Below, one piece after another: positions 1 to 10,608 of a stretch of 64,000 bases of DNA (positions are counted from its first letter, which is position 1; each line of letters starts with the position of its first letter). The stretch is from Actinostola sp. cb2023 (lineage: Eukaryota > Cnidaria > Anthozoa > Actiniaria > Actinostolidae), in assembly GCA_033675265.1 (NCBI GenBank), contig JAUJYZ010001280.1:186001-250000 (forward strand), read 5' to 3'. Position numbers and translations under genes: made by a program. The notes beneath the pieces were generated by a model. The model was given only the letters and a program-made list of their open reading frames with translations, searched no databases and was not told the DNA's origin.

Positions 1-3000
1 TCATCATCATCATCAGTGTCATCACCACCCCATCATCATCTCCTACACCACCCCCCATCATCTCCTACTACCATCAGTTACATGTATCATCATCATCATC
101 ATCACATCAGTCATCACCACCCCATCATCATCTCCTACACCACCCCCCATCATCTCCTACTACCATCAGTTACATGTATCATCATCATCATCATCAGTCA
201 TCAGTGTCATCACCACCCCATCATCATCTCCTACACCACCCCCCATCATCTCCTACTACCATCAGTTACATGTATCATCATCATCATCATCACATCAGTG
301 TCATCACCACCCCATCATCATCTCCTACACCACCCCCCATCATCTCCTACTACCATCAGTTACATGTATCATCATCATCAACATCAGTGTCATCACCACC
401 CCATCATCATCTCCTACACCACCCCCCCCATCATCTACTACCATCAGTTACATGTATCATCATCATCATCATCAGTGTCATCACCACCCCCCATCATCAT
501 CTCCTACACCACCCCCCATCATCTCCTACTACCATCAGTTACATGTATCATCATCAACATCAGTGTCATCACCACCCCCATCATCATCTCCTACACCACC
601 CCCCATCATCTCCTACTACCATCAGTTACATGTATCATCATCATCAACATCAGTCATCACCACCCCATCATCATCTCCTACACCACCCCCCCCCATCATC
701 TCCTACTACCATCAGTTACATGTATCATCATCATCAACATCAGTCATCACCACCCCATCATCATCTCCTACACCACCCCCCATCATCTCCTACTACCATC
801 AGTTACATGTATCATCATCATCAACATCAGTGTCATCACCACCCCATCATCATCTCCTACACCACCCCCCATCATCTCCTACTACCATCAGTTACATGTA
901 TCATCATCATCAGTGTCATCACCACCCCATCATCATCTCCTACACCACCCCCCATCATCTCCTACTACCATCAGTTACATGTATCATCATCATCAGTGTC
1001 ATCACCACCCCATCATCATCTCCTACACCACCCCCCATCATCTCCAACTACCATCAGTTACATGTATCATCATCATCAACATCAGTGTCATCACCACCCC
1101 ATCATCATCTCCTACACCACCCCCCCATCATCTCCTACTACCATCAGTTACATGTATCATCATCATCATCAGTGTCATCACCACCCCATCATCATCTCCT
1201 ACACACCCCCCCCATCATCTCCAACTACCATCATCAGTTACATGTATCATCATCATCATCATCATCAGTCATCACCACCCCATCATCATCTCCTACACCA
1301 CCCCCCATCATCTCCTACTACCATCAGTTACATCATCATCATCATCATCAGTCATCACCACCCATCATCATCATCTCCTACACCACCCCCTATCATCTCC
1401 TACTACCATCAGTTACATGTATCATCATCATCAGTGTCATCACCACCCCATCATCATCTCCTACACCACCCCCCACCCCCCTACCATCATCATCTCCTAC
1501 TACCATCAGTTACATGTATCATCATCATCAACATCAGTGTCATCACCACCCCATCATCATCTCCTACACCACCCCCCATCATCTCCTACTACCATCAGTT
1601 ACATGTATCATCATCATCAACATCATCATGTCATCACCACCCCATCATCATCTCCTACACCACCCCCCATCATCTCCTACTACCATCAGTTACATGTATC
1701 ATCATCATCAACATCAGTGTCATCACCACCCCATCATCATCTCCTACACCACCCCCCCCATCATCTCCTACTACCATCAGTTACATGTATCATCATCATC
1801 ATCAACATCAGTGTCATCACCACCCCATCATCATCTCCTACACCCCCCCATCATCTACTACTACCATCAGTTACATGTATCATCATCATCATCATCATCA
1901 GTGTCATCACCCCCCCATCATCACCACCACCCCCATCATCATCATCCTACACCACCCCCCATCATCTCCTACTACCATCAGTTACATGTATCATCACATC
2001 AACATCAGTGTCATCACCACCCCATCATCATCTCCTACACCACCCCCCATCATCTACTACCATCAGTTACATGTATCATCATCATCAACATCAGTGTCAT
2101 CACCACCCCATCATCATCTCCTACACCACCCCCCATCATCTCCTACTACCATCAGTTACATGTATCATCAACATCAACATCAGTGTCATCACCACCCCAT
2201 CATCATCTCCTACACCACCCCCCATCATCTCCTACTACCATCAGTTACATGTATCATCATCATCATCATCATCATCATCAACATCAGTCATCACCACCCC
2301 ATCATCATCTCCTACACCACCCCCCATCATCTCCTACTACCATCAGTTACATGTATCATCATCAACATCAGTCATCACCACCCCATCATCATCTCCTACA
2401 CCACCCCCCATCATCTCCTACTACCATCAGTTACATGTATCATCATCATCATCAACATCAGTCATCACCACCCCATCATCACCACCCCCATCTCATCTCC
2501 TACTACCATCTCCTACTACCATCAGTACATCATCATCATCAACATCAGTGTCATCACCACCCCATCATCATCTCCTACACCACCCCCCATCATCTCCTAC
2601 TACCATCAGTTACATGTATCATCATCATCATCAGTGTCATCACCACCCCATCATCATCTCCTACACCACCCCCCATCATCTCTACTACCATCAGTTACAT
2701 GTATCATCATCATCATGTGTCATCACCACCCCATCATCATCTCCTACACCACCCCCCATCATCTCCTACTACCATCAGTTACATGTATCATCATCATCAA
2801 CATCAGTGTCATCACCACCCCATCATCATCTCCTACACCACCCCCCATCATCTCCTACTACCATCAGTTACATGTATCATCATCATCAACATCAGTGTCA
2901 TCACCAACCCATCATCATCTCCTACACCACCCCCCATCATCTCCTACTACCATCAGTTACATGTATCATCATCATCAGTCAGTCATCACCACCCCATCAT

Positions 3001-3177
3001 CATCTCCTACACCACCCCCCATCATCTCCTACTACCATCAGTTACATGTATCATCATCATCAGTGTCATCACCACCCCATCATCATCTCCTACACCACCC
3101 CCATCATCTCCTACTACCATCAGTTACATGTATCATCATCATCAACATCAGTGTCATCACCAACCCATCATCTCCTA
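1..3177 (+). repeat. Minisatellite, about 89-bp unit, about 35 copies
   Basis: Nearly the whole stretch is a degenerate tandem array whose unit runs from tcatcaccacc through tctcctacaccacc and catcagttacatgtatc to a variable (atc)n tail. Unit length drifts, mostly 80-95 bp, because the (atc)n and C-runs change length. The strand is strongly C+T/A biased with few G, and long stretches lack stops in all three plus frames, so it mimics 900-1,000 codon reading frames of His/Ser/Pro/Ile. These are not genes: the same repeat is open in several frames at once. The array ends about 30 nt before the splice acceptor of the exon at 3208, so it is intronic. It continues off the left edge. Confidence 0.95.
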
Positions 3178-3207
3178 CTGACTGTATACTGTTCCCTTAC
3201 ACAATAG

Positions 3208-6200
3208 GTGCAAGCAGGTCTCCTGATCAATCGCAAGTGCCTGCTTCGCGAGAGGAAGCAAAGCGTGCCACATCACATCACTCCGTTGTAAATGTCTCGC
3301 AACAATCACACAATAAAGTAACTACTGCTGAATCAGAGCCACAAGGTAACTTGATTACACTTGGAAAGAGAGACTATAGTTACCATGTGCATTACTATAC
3401 GACTACCTGAGATGCAAGTTGTGACTTGTAGTTAGAATGGACACATCAAAGAAGCCACATTCAACATTTTTGATGTTCATGATCAATAATTTGAATAATA
3501 ATTTATTAATAATATAATATATTTGCAACTTTCATCTGGAGTGGTTGTATAGACATGCAAACAGTGGTACAACATTTCAATGACTAGGGGTGTCGAATGG
3601 TCAAGGCGAGACTTTGCAAGACTCCGAGACAAGGCATAGTTTTGCGAGCCCAAGATGCTTTTTCACCGATTTCCTTTGTTTTCAAAATTCGAGACTCTGA
3701 GAAGGCTTTCTGCGTAAAACAAGACTTCAAGACCCTCGAAATTTGACGAAATTTTGTGAGACTGACTTTTTGCCAGGACCATTCGACACCCCTAATGACT
3801 GTGATGTCATGTGTGTGTGATATCAGTAGTTGAGTTGCTGCAATGTAAGAGTACATACAATTATTGTACTGGTAAAACAAATAGATTCCATTTTCCTGTG
3901 CGTCTGTACCCTTATGGATGCACAGATGATGCCAAAATGTGGCGAGAAGAACAGTCATGTCACTCGACTGCCTCATGACAAAATGGAATCTATTTTGAGA
4001 ACTATGTGATTTTGTGACACCTTCTGCGTGTGTTGGTAACAAACTAGAAACCACATAAAAACACAATACAACATTTTTGAAGATGTAATCTTTATTCACC
4101 ATTCCAACCCATTTGCCATTTGGTTAGATAGATAGATGTGATACTGTCAGACCATTATCATAGTAATACCATGATCACCTCGGTTTTCATTGTTCCACGA
4201 GGGACATTTAACATCGAACATCCCTCGCGAAAGCTCTAAGTCGAGCATCGCTCATGCATAGTAATGAGGGAAATTTAGACTAAATGTCCCTCGTGATTAT
4301 ATTCATGAGGGACATTTAGACTAAATATCCCTCATTACTATGCATGAGGATGCAAGTCAGTCCCTCATATACACCAGGTGTACACACAATCATTGGGACC
4401 CAAGAGCAAACCGAATAGCACTTAATCGCTCCTCTACTTATGATGACTCGAGCATTCAAGACGTGTGGGATGTGTGAAGCTCAAAATACAGTGGTATTTT
4501 GATATCCACAACATCGTTAACGCATGCGCAATAGAAGGAAATGCACAAAAGTCGAATTCAAAGATATTTTATTAGACCTATTTCTGTTATTTGTTCACAC
4601 AATGAAATATTATATTAGTTGGCACTTTCCTCTTTTTCTGTATGTGCATTTATCTATTTATTTACTTATTATATTGATGTGAATATTGACATTGTTCAAT
4701 GTAGCACCTTGCATGTTTAAGCTTCCAAAACTAATGCTAGCACTACTCTCTTCGTAATCTTCGCATGCTTTCACTAGCATCACATCATCGTCATGCTGAT
4801 CTGTAGCCACATCGTTACTTTTAGTTTTCTTTGGAGTTGTTACTGCATTCTTCTGGAATTCTACTGTAGCTGGACTGCTCAGTGCATGGGAGACCCGACT
4901 AACATCATTAGGATTTTCTCTCTGATATGCTCTTACACCTTCAATGGATCGGTGGCCACTTCTGTTCATTATCAATTTCTCTGGTAATCCTGCTTGGTAC
5001 ATTCTGGTAATACCTGTTACACGACCCGAGTGGTTTGAAAAATTACCCTCCCAAGCCAGCATCATTGCACATTTTTTTGAATCTTTTAACAATGGTGTTA
5101 TGGCCCATGGGACTCTTTTCGAACCAAACTTGATCAGAATATTTCCACATTGCTTTCGATCTCAAGTAAAAGGCTGGCACTGGAACAGTTTCTGGGCTGT
5201 TTGAAGAAATGAAAATGAAAGTGATGATGTTACATTGGATATATTAAAAACCATTAGTTAACCAATCATATACTCACCATTTACTGATGTAGAAGTTATA
5301 AATGAAGGTAAAGGATTTCTCACTCGTAGGGTCTTCTACATGGCGAACTTCCTTTCGGTCTACTTTCCTCCTCTTCAGCCCACCTTGATTGGTCTTGGAA
5401 ACCTTTTCTTTGAATATCACAAGCATCAAGCCATTCTCCTTCTGTTCTTCCAGCACGAACTGGTCGTGTGACAATTCCCGTTGCTCCTTTCCACCTCTCA
5501 ACACGAATAACTTTCCGCTAAGAAACATAAGTGCGTTGAGAACGGCATCTGGACAATGTGTCCCCAGTATCCCTTGGCTCCACATCTCTTCTTCATCCTT
5601 TGCAGAAATCGCATCTGCTTGTTTTTTAAAGGGTTGTTGGGTAGATTGGAGCTCCTTTAACCGACCATCTAGAGTTTTTTGCAACGGTTTCAGTTTAGGT
5701 GAATGGAAGAGTGAAATATCTGGATGTTGTTCTCTTATTAGGCGATTCAAACCACAAAATAGGCTGTACAGAACTTCGTGGCGATACTGACTGCCGTCTT
5801 TCTTTCTTACTTCCATAGCAAATTTCGACAACCAGTAGTTAATTTCTTCAACAGTTATCTCTGTTATCGGTGGCACAGATGGAAACTGTTTATTTTCAGG
5901 TTCAAAGTCTCTGAATTCGTTCTGTCTTGCTTGTGCCCATTCTTTATAGGCATTGTTACTCCAAGCAGTGTGCTTTTTAGTGTTTTGAGGAACCGTATTC
6001 TCCCTTACTTGCTCCACTTCGTCATCTCTCACAAAAGTAAACCGACCTTCCGCCATTTCTGATCTGTGTACCTTCAGGTACTCCTTACTAATTTATACTC
6101 TTTCATTGTGTAAATGAAACAAAGATGTGCAACATGAAGCATTCCCCAGAGTACAGTCTAATCAAGACTCTTTCACAAAACACTATAATATATTCTCCTT

Positions 6201-6704
6201 TGCGCCCGTTAACTCAAGCCTGTATTTTTGTCCATTTCCTCGGTGATCATGGTATTACAAACTAATACCATGGCTTCTTCGGGATATTAGTGATTAAATG
6301 TCCCTCAGCCTCGGGAAGTTTAGTAAAAGTCCCTCGCCCGGAGGCTCGGGACTTCCACTAAACTTCCCTCGGCTTCGGGGACATTTAATCACTAATATCC
6401 CTCAGTGCCATGGTATTACTTATAATAACTAGATGTCTAGTAATGCTACTAGTGGATCAAATCTGTTCTGTGTTTTTCTGTAGGTGCCAGTGGCCTAGGT
6501 GAAGCCCTACCTCCTCCCCCAGGGGAAGAACAACAAAGTCCAAGCCCAGAGGAAGCACCAAGTCCGCAACAAACTGAACAGGGCTTGTCTCAATACTGGG
6601 CAACTCAGCTGAACATCTTCTTTGAGAAGTTCTTCAATGCTGCAAACAGATTAGAAAAGATCAAATCATTAACACAGAAAACTGCATCGCTGAAAGCAAG
6701 ATGA
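3208..6704 (+). CDS. 3' end of an unrecognised gene (two terminal exons)
   Basis: Two exons join in frame. Exon 3208-3345 follows a ...cacaatag acceptor and ends CAAG before gtaact (phase 1). Exon 6484-6704 follows ...tttctgtag and runs to TGA. The junction reads Q-G-A-S-G. The first exon is Ser/Gln/Glu rich and polar. The second has a Pro/Glu stretch (EALPPPPGEEQQSPSPEEAP), then an amphipathic tail with W, F, K and L (QYWATQLNIFFEKFFNAANR) and ends SLKAR. I do not recognise the family; the aromatic-rich helix at the end may be a binding segment. The intron between them (3346-6483) contains a MITE and the tyrosine-recombinase element on the opposite strand. The 5' part of the gene lies left of the window, beyond the minisatellite. 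Confidence 0.7.
3586..3793. mobile_element. 208-bp MITE with 17-bp inverted ends and 7-bp target duplication
   Basis: The element begins aggggtgtcgaatggtc and ends with its exact reverse complement (gaccattcgacacccct). It is flanked on both sides by aatgact (3579-3585 and 3794-3800). The AGGGG-type end and a 7-bp (possibly 8-bp) duplication suggest a hAT-like non-autonomous element; the superfamily is inferred. It lies in the last intron of the plus-strand gene. A 172-codon minus frame across it is chance. Confidence 0.85.
4251..4348. repeat. Palindromic arm (left)
   Basis: ctcatgcatagtaatgaggg at the left is mirrored by ccctcattactatgcatgag at the right. The interior holds two inverted copies of atttagactaaat with ccctc next to them. 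It can fold into a long hairpin. It shares the gagggacattta motif with the palindrome at 6264-6417. Confidence 0.85.
4658..6056 (-). pseudogene. Crypton-type tyrosine recombinase (DUF3504/KIAA1958-like), frameshifted
   Basis: Exon 1 (5278-6056, from ATG in MAEGRFTFVRDDE) encodes a SAM-like N-terminal region (NYWLSKFAMEVRKKDG, then YRHEVLYSLFCGLNRLIRE) and the start of the catalytic domain, with a probable first catalytic Arg in LFVLRGGKEQRELS. It ends at AAATG before gtgagt. Exon 2 starts at 5196 after ttcaaacag (CPETVPVPAFYLRSK, then MGHNTIVKRFKKMCNDAG). About 5046 the frame breaks: one extra base puts a TAA in frame. The next frame continues with NHSGRVTGIT (the HxxR motif), GHRS and the Tyr in VRAYQR, and stops at 4658. 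All recognisable catalytic motifs survive, so the lesion is recent or an assembly error. Family: animal domesticated or mobile Crypton recombinases (established family; the assignment is mine). Confidence 0.75.
6264..6417. repeat. Palindromic foldback (right arm)
   Basis: aataccatgg...ccatggtatt ends enclose gatattagtgattaaatgtccctc and its complement gagg(g)atattagtgattaaatgtcccc, with a GC-rich centre (cggaggctcgggac). It is almost a perfect hairpin of about 150 bp. Its AT ends match the ggtattac/gtaatacc ends of the neighbouring recombinase element. Confidence 0.85.
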
Positions 6705-7443
6705 GGTCGATGCTGTCAACAATCACTGTCGACTCTTAAGAAGTTAGCAGCAACACCTCTATATAATGCATTTTCTCATTACTGGCAAGTCAGTTTGTCG
6801 AGGCGTTGTAGCACTCCAACCATGTCTAAAGCAACGACGACTGCTTTCTAATTCTGGTAACTTTTTACTACACTAGAAAGCGAGTGCTTGGTGGTCAATT
6901 CAATCACCAAGGAGAGTGGTGCTAGGTCGAGCGCCACGCCCTACAGTGGTACACAGTGACAACTTCTAAGGGTGTCAAGTTCTAAGTTTTAAATTTGTTG
7001 AGTTTCTTGAGCTTGACATTCATTGTAAGGAAACGTTGTAATAGCTTTGGGAATACTGTACTTGTGTGTTTTTGCAAGCAAATAACTTATATATATGTAT
7101 AAATTATAAATAAAACAATTATTTTGCGCTTTGGACATGTGTTGTTGTTGCAAGTTGCGCTCCCTTATCTGCAGCCCCAATATATCAACAAAGAAAGAAG
7201 AACAGAAAAATAAATCAGTTACCACTTTGGGTGAGAGAATTGTGAAGATTGCTCCTCTCAGGAACAGCCAAGGGTTTTGCATACTTGATTCATTCAAATA
7301 AATAAATCGATCGAAAGACTGACGTTTTGCGCGTTTTGTGCTGCGTATTGTGGACGTCTTGCGCGTCCAACGTAACACAAATATTAACATACGGATTGAC
7401 CGCCATTTTAGTTTTAGAGCCTCTCGCGCAGTGCTATGCTTTT
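6705..7443. other. Spacer, no supported gene
   Basis: This holds the 3' UTR region of the plus-strand gene and intergenic DNA. A 133-codon minus frame (6989-7390) has no splice support and low-complexity content. I see nothing else here. Confidence 0.5.
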
Positions 7444-7680
7444 AGAGTCGTTTTCGTACGAGTGGGAAACATACGGTACGGAGTTCCCTGCTGCATGTAG
7501 AGGTCCTCTCTGATTCTTCCTCGCTCCCAAGATCACGTACGGTACGGAATCGAAGACATCTACTTAACCAATCACAGCGCGCGAAATCGTTGCTCAATCA
7601 ATCAGAATGTTTGGACACGGCACGGTTACCACGGCACGAACCGTACCGCAACTACTTCCCACTCATACGAAAACGACTCT
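7444..7680. mobile_element. MITE, AGAGTCGTTTTCG family, copy 1
   Basis: Starts agagtcgttttcgtacgagt and ends with actcatacgaaaacgactct (near-perfect inverted repeat of about 40 bp including acggtacgg/ccgtaccg). The interior has the two CAATC-type blocks aaccaatcacagcgcg and caatcagaatg that also occur in the other copies (9927, 37095, 44000). TA flanks both ends, consistent with a TA target duplication. Confidence 0.85.
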
Positions 7681-8635
7681 AGTCCTTCCTGCGCGTCTAA
7701 CGTCACAACTTCAAGCATCTCGGAATCAAACTACTAAACATTTCAGCATTTACTTATCCTTTAGTGGTCGCGCGCTCAAGGATGCGTTTTCAGTGGAAAA
7801 TGTTGAAGGCTCTTTCGCGCTTTGACGAGCTGGCACCAGTCGAGGACGATATCATTTTAGCTGATGGAAACGTTGGAAGTCGCTGTATAAAGTAAAGACT
7901 TAAATCGCCCGTGTTGAAGCTTTTAAAAAGGTAACTTTTGAAAACGATTCGTAAGCAAGACGTGGATATGGTGAATCATAGGGTAGATTGCATTCTTTCC
8001 GGAAGACATCAAACTGCCAGTTGTCCACCATATCAATAGAACTGTGACTTTGTCATCAAATCTGGAATATTGATCGTAAGACCCAAAGCAGGTACAGAGC
8101 AGGGCCCGCGGAGCAAGCGTAAAAGTGATGGGGCTAAAATGTTTCTTCCGTACAAGGGTCGCAATGACGATACCATTTTTAAAATTTCCTTAAACATTTT
8201 ACTACCTGTGGACAAAAAAGTGGCACGACCAGCCCCTCCCCCACCGTGGGGATTGTAGAGCTTGCATGCACAAGCTAGTGGCCATTGACGAATGAACGCA
8301 TTCTCACATCAAACTCCATGTTTAGTGGTCCATATGTCGGAGGAATTTACAGCCATCAAAAGGATTCCAATTCAATGAGTAACGAAGATCTGCGTAGCTT
8401 TTGTTCTGGAACTCTTCTGCACGGATCGACTGAACATAGAACAACAAAACACAATGGTGTCAGCACTGTTGCTTCAAGACTACTCGAGCTCTCTGGCGCA
8501 TGGATGACCAACGCATCATGTAGCCTGGGGAGGGGATGGGGGAGGTGTACTCCAGATTATAGTTGACGGGAGATGCGTGTAAAACCATGATTTAATTTAG
8601 TAGTTTTCATTAGGGACACCAGCACGAGGGCTTAA
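7681..8635. other. Spacer, no supported gene
   Basis: Several short open frames of 60-95 codons overlap on both strands, without family resemblance and without clear splice partners. I could not support a gene. Confidence 0.4.
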
Positions 8636-8803
8636 GGCCCAGACACACGGTGCAACTTTTCTTGCAACGTTGCGCGCAACAGTTGCAGAAGTAGGATCGA
8701 GTTCTACTTCTGCAACCGTTGCGCGCAACGTTGCATCGTGCGACACCCCAAAAAACTCGTTGCGCGCAACGTTGCAAGAAAAGTTGCATCGTGTGTGTGG
8801 GTC
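8636..8803. mobile_element. Palindromic foldback MITE
   Basis: ggcccagacacacggtgcaa at the left mirrors ttgcatcgtgtgtgtgggtc at the right. The arms carry ttttcttgcaacgttgcgcgcaac and its complement, so the element forms a hairpin of about 75 bp per arm with repeated gttgcgcgcaac palindromes. The flanking DNA to 8960 contains gcttatgcttgc/gcttgtgcttgc repeats also seen at 37303-37443. Confidence 0.8.
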
Positions 8804-9830
8804 TTTATTTCACTGAGAAAACTGGCCTAATGAAAGCATAAGCACAAGGCTCAATATAGTTTCATTTCCTTTCGCTTATGCTTGCGACGTGCCCCGTTTT
8901 CACGCGACACAAGTTTTTGCGCTTTCAAAGGGCTTGTGCTTGCATCGCTAGTCAAAACCAGATTTCAAGCGCAGATGAAGATGCACATGCCACAAATTTA
9001 TCTTACACTGAAGGGATGTGCCTTCGATAATTGCGTTCACATATCTACATCGAGTGAATGGGCATTGGTGAACTTACCTTGATGACAAACGGGTGGGCTG
9101 CAATCGATGGAATTCAAAGAAATTGTCACTCGACGTACGTATGACGTTCACCGTCCAACGAACCAAGCACTCTATACCTTCACTCTACACATCGCTCATG
9201 GGACTGGAAGCCTGCCAATTGTGTAGACAAAATAATGTACTATATAACTAACGTACTAACTCCTCATGATTGTAGCTGCTCGGCTGTCATGCGCGCCTAT
9301 CATATGATGCCCGAAAAAGTCCTCCATCGGTTTGTAAAGCGCATCGAGACAATGCCAACAGCACAACACTATACCATTCAGCTTCTGTTGGGATTCGCAC
9401 CTTAATCACAGGCGGTGGAATTATAGAAAAAGCGACATCTTTCCTCTGTTGATAGCTCTTGATAATGTTGGGAGCTCCCTGCGCAAATTGCGCCGTGGCG
9501 CGCACACGTCTGTACAAACGTTCTCTGTACGATTGTTGTATACTACAATTACATGTTTTCAATACTTCTCATGCTACTGTTGCTGCTTCATGCTACTCTA
9601 CTTATGTTGTTCAATATTACTGTTGCTACCACTCTTGTTACTTGGTGTTGTCCTGTGCTTTATATTTATATTATAATTATATAGTTTCAGAACGCAAGTA
9701 AAATAACTGAAAATAACTGCCAGATCACTAAAGTACTTTATTCAATGAGGATATTCAAAAACATCATAACAGAAACAAAAAAATACACACACGTCTTCAA
9801 TCCCAATAAAAACAGGAACGGTTCCAAATG
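8804..9830. other. Spacer, no supported gene
   Basis: This stretch contains remnants of the aagcataagcacaag repeat (8835-8960) and short overlapping frames only. No domain is recognisable. Confidence 0.4.
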
Positions 9831-10233
9831 CAGTAAAACCCTGCCTGATGGCCACCCCGTTAATACATTATACGGCCACCTCGTTATTACGGCCACGTTA
9901 TTTTGGCCAGAACGACTCAGTCATATAGAGTCGTTTTCGCATGAGTGGGAAACCTACGGCACAGAGTCACGGTACAGAATCGAAGACATTGTATTGAACC
10001 AATCACAGCATGCAAAATCATTGCTCAACTAATCAGAATGCGCACCGTTACTACCGCACCGTAACTACTTCCCACTCATACGAAAACGACTCCATTCTCT
10101 TGACGGTATTACGATCACCCCGTTAATACGGCCACCTCGTTCGTTATTACGGCCACTTAATTTGGCCCGAATAACGGTACACCCCGTTAATAGGCCAGAC
10201 TTTTTTGGTGGTCGTATTAACGGGGTTCCACAG
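9831..10233. mobile_element. Pogo-like MITE interrupted by another MITE
   Basis: Left end cagtaaaaccctgcc and right end cggggttccacag form imperfect inverted ends of the CAGTxxAACC type. Inside are several copies of cccgttaatacggccacc. The element is split by a 167-bp MITE at 9927-10093. TA is present after the right end. The class is inferred from the CAGT start and subterminal repeats, as in Tigger/pogo derivatives. Confidence 0.65.
9927..10093. mobile_element. MITE, AGAGTCGTTTTCG family, copy 2
   Basis: agagtcgttttcgcatgagtgg at the left and ccactcatacgaaaacgactcc at the right, with interior aaccaatcacagcatgc and aatcagaatgcg. It lies inside the pogo-like element and is therefore younger than it. 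Confidence 0.85.
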
Positions 10234-10608
10234 TAGATACAACTTTCTGTTAAAAAGACTAATAAGATAAGACACGTATAAACTGACTGACTGAGCACAT
10301 TCGGCACGGAATCTGAATTTTGAACGCATTTGAAGTAACAATTAGAAGGTCTCAATCTTGCAGGAAGGACCTTCAGAAACAAAACAACACAAGTTTCGTT
10401 GTCACTATCATGATCCATCTACTAACTTTCTGAGTTTGAGAATGTCACCATGTCCTCGTCTTGAAGAACTATACTGCAGCTTCTCTTTCTATAAAAATTA
10501 ATTTAGTGAATAAAAGATATCTTAACGAGTCTCTTCTGACAACGCTTGTAACCTTTTTATCGTATGAAAAATAGCGTGCAATACTCTCTATAATACAGTG
10601 TTTTATGG

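Larger units (their letters stand above)
4163..6417 (-). mobile_element. Tyrosine-recombinase element with inverted arms
   Basis: The 17-mer gtaataccatgatcacc (4163-4179) recurs inverted at 6242-6258, bracketing about 2.1 kb that contains the recombinase gene. Just inside the left arm is the palindrome 4251-4348, and immediately right of the right arm is the palindrome 6264-6417. Both contain the motif gagggacattta or its complement, so the arms belong together. Known Cryptons move by a tyrosine recombinase and usually lack terminal inverted repeats, which makes this layout unusual. I could not define a target duplication. The element sits in an intron, antisense to the host gene. Confidence 0.55.

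Noticed and set aside
16..3410. Three overlapping plus-strand proteins of 900-1,078 aa rich in His/Ser/Pro/Ile
   Set aside because: They are readings of one minisatellite in three frames; only the 3208-3345 part behaves as an exon.
3584..4102. 172-aa minus-strand protein
   Set aside because: It crosses a MITE and its target duplication, has no domain and no splice context.
9287..9562. 91-aa minus-strand protein
   Set aside because: No domain, no splice partner, and overlapping frames on the other strand are equally open.
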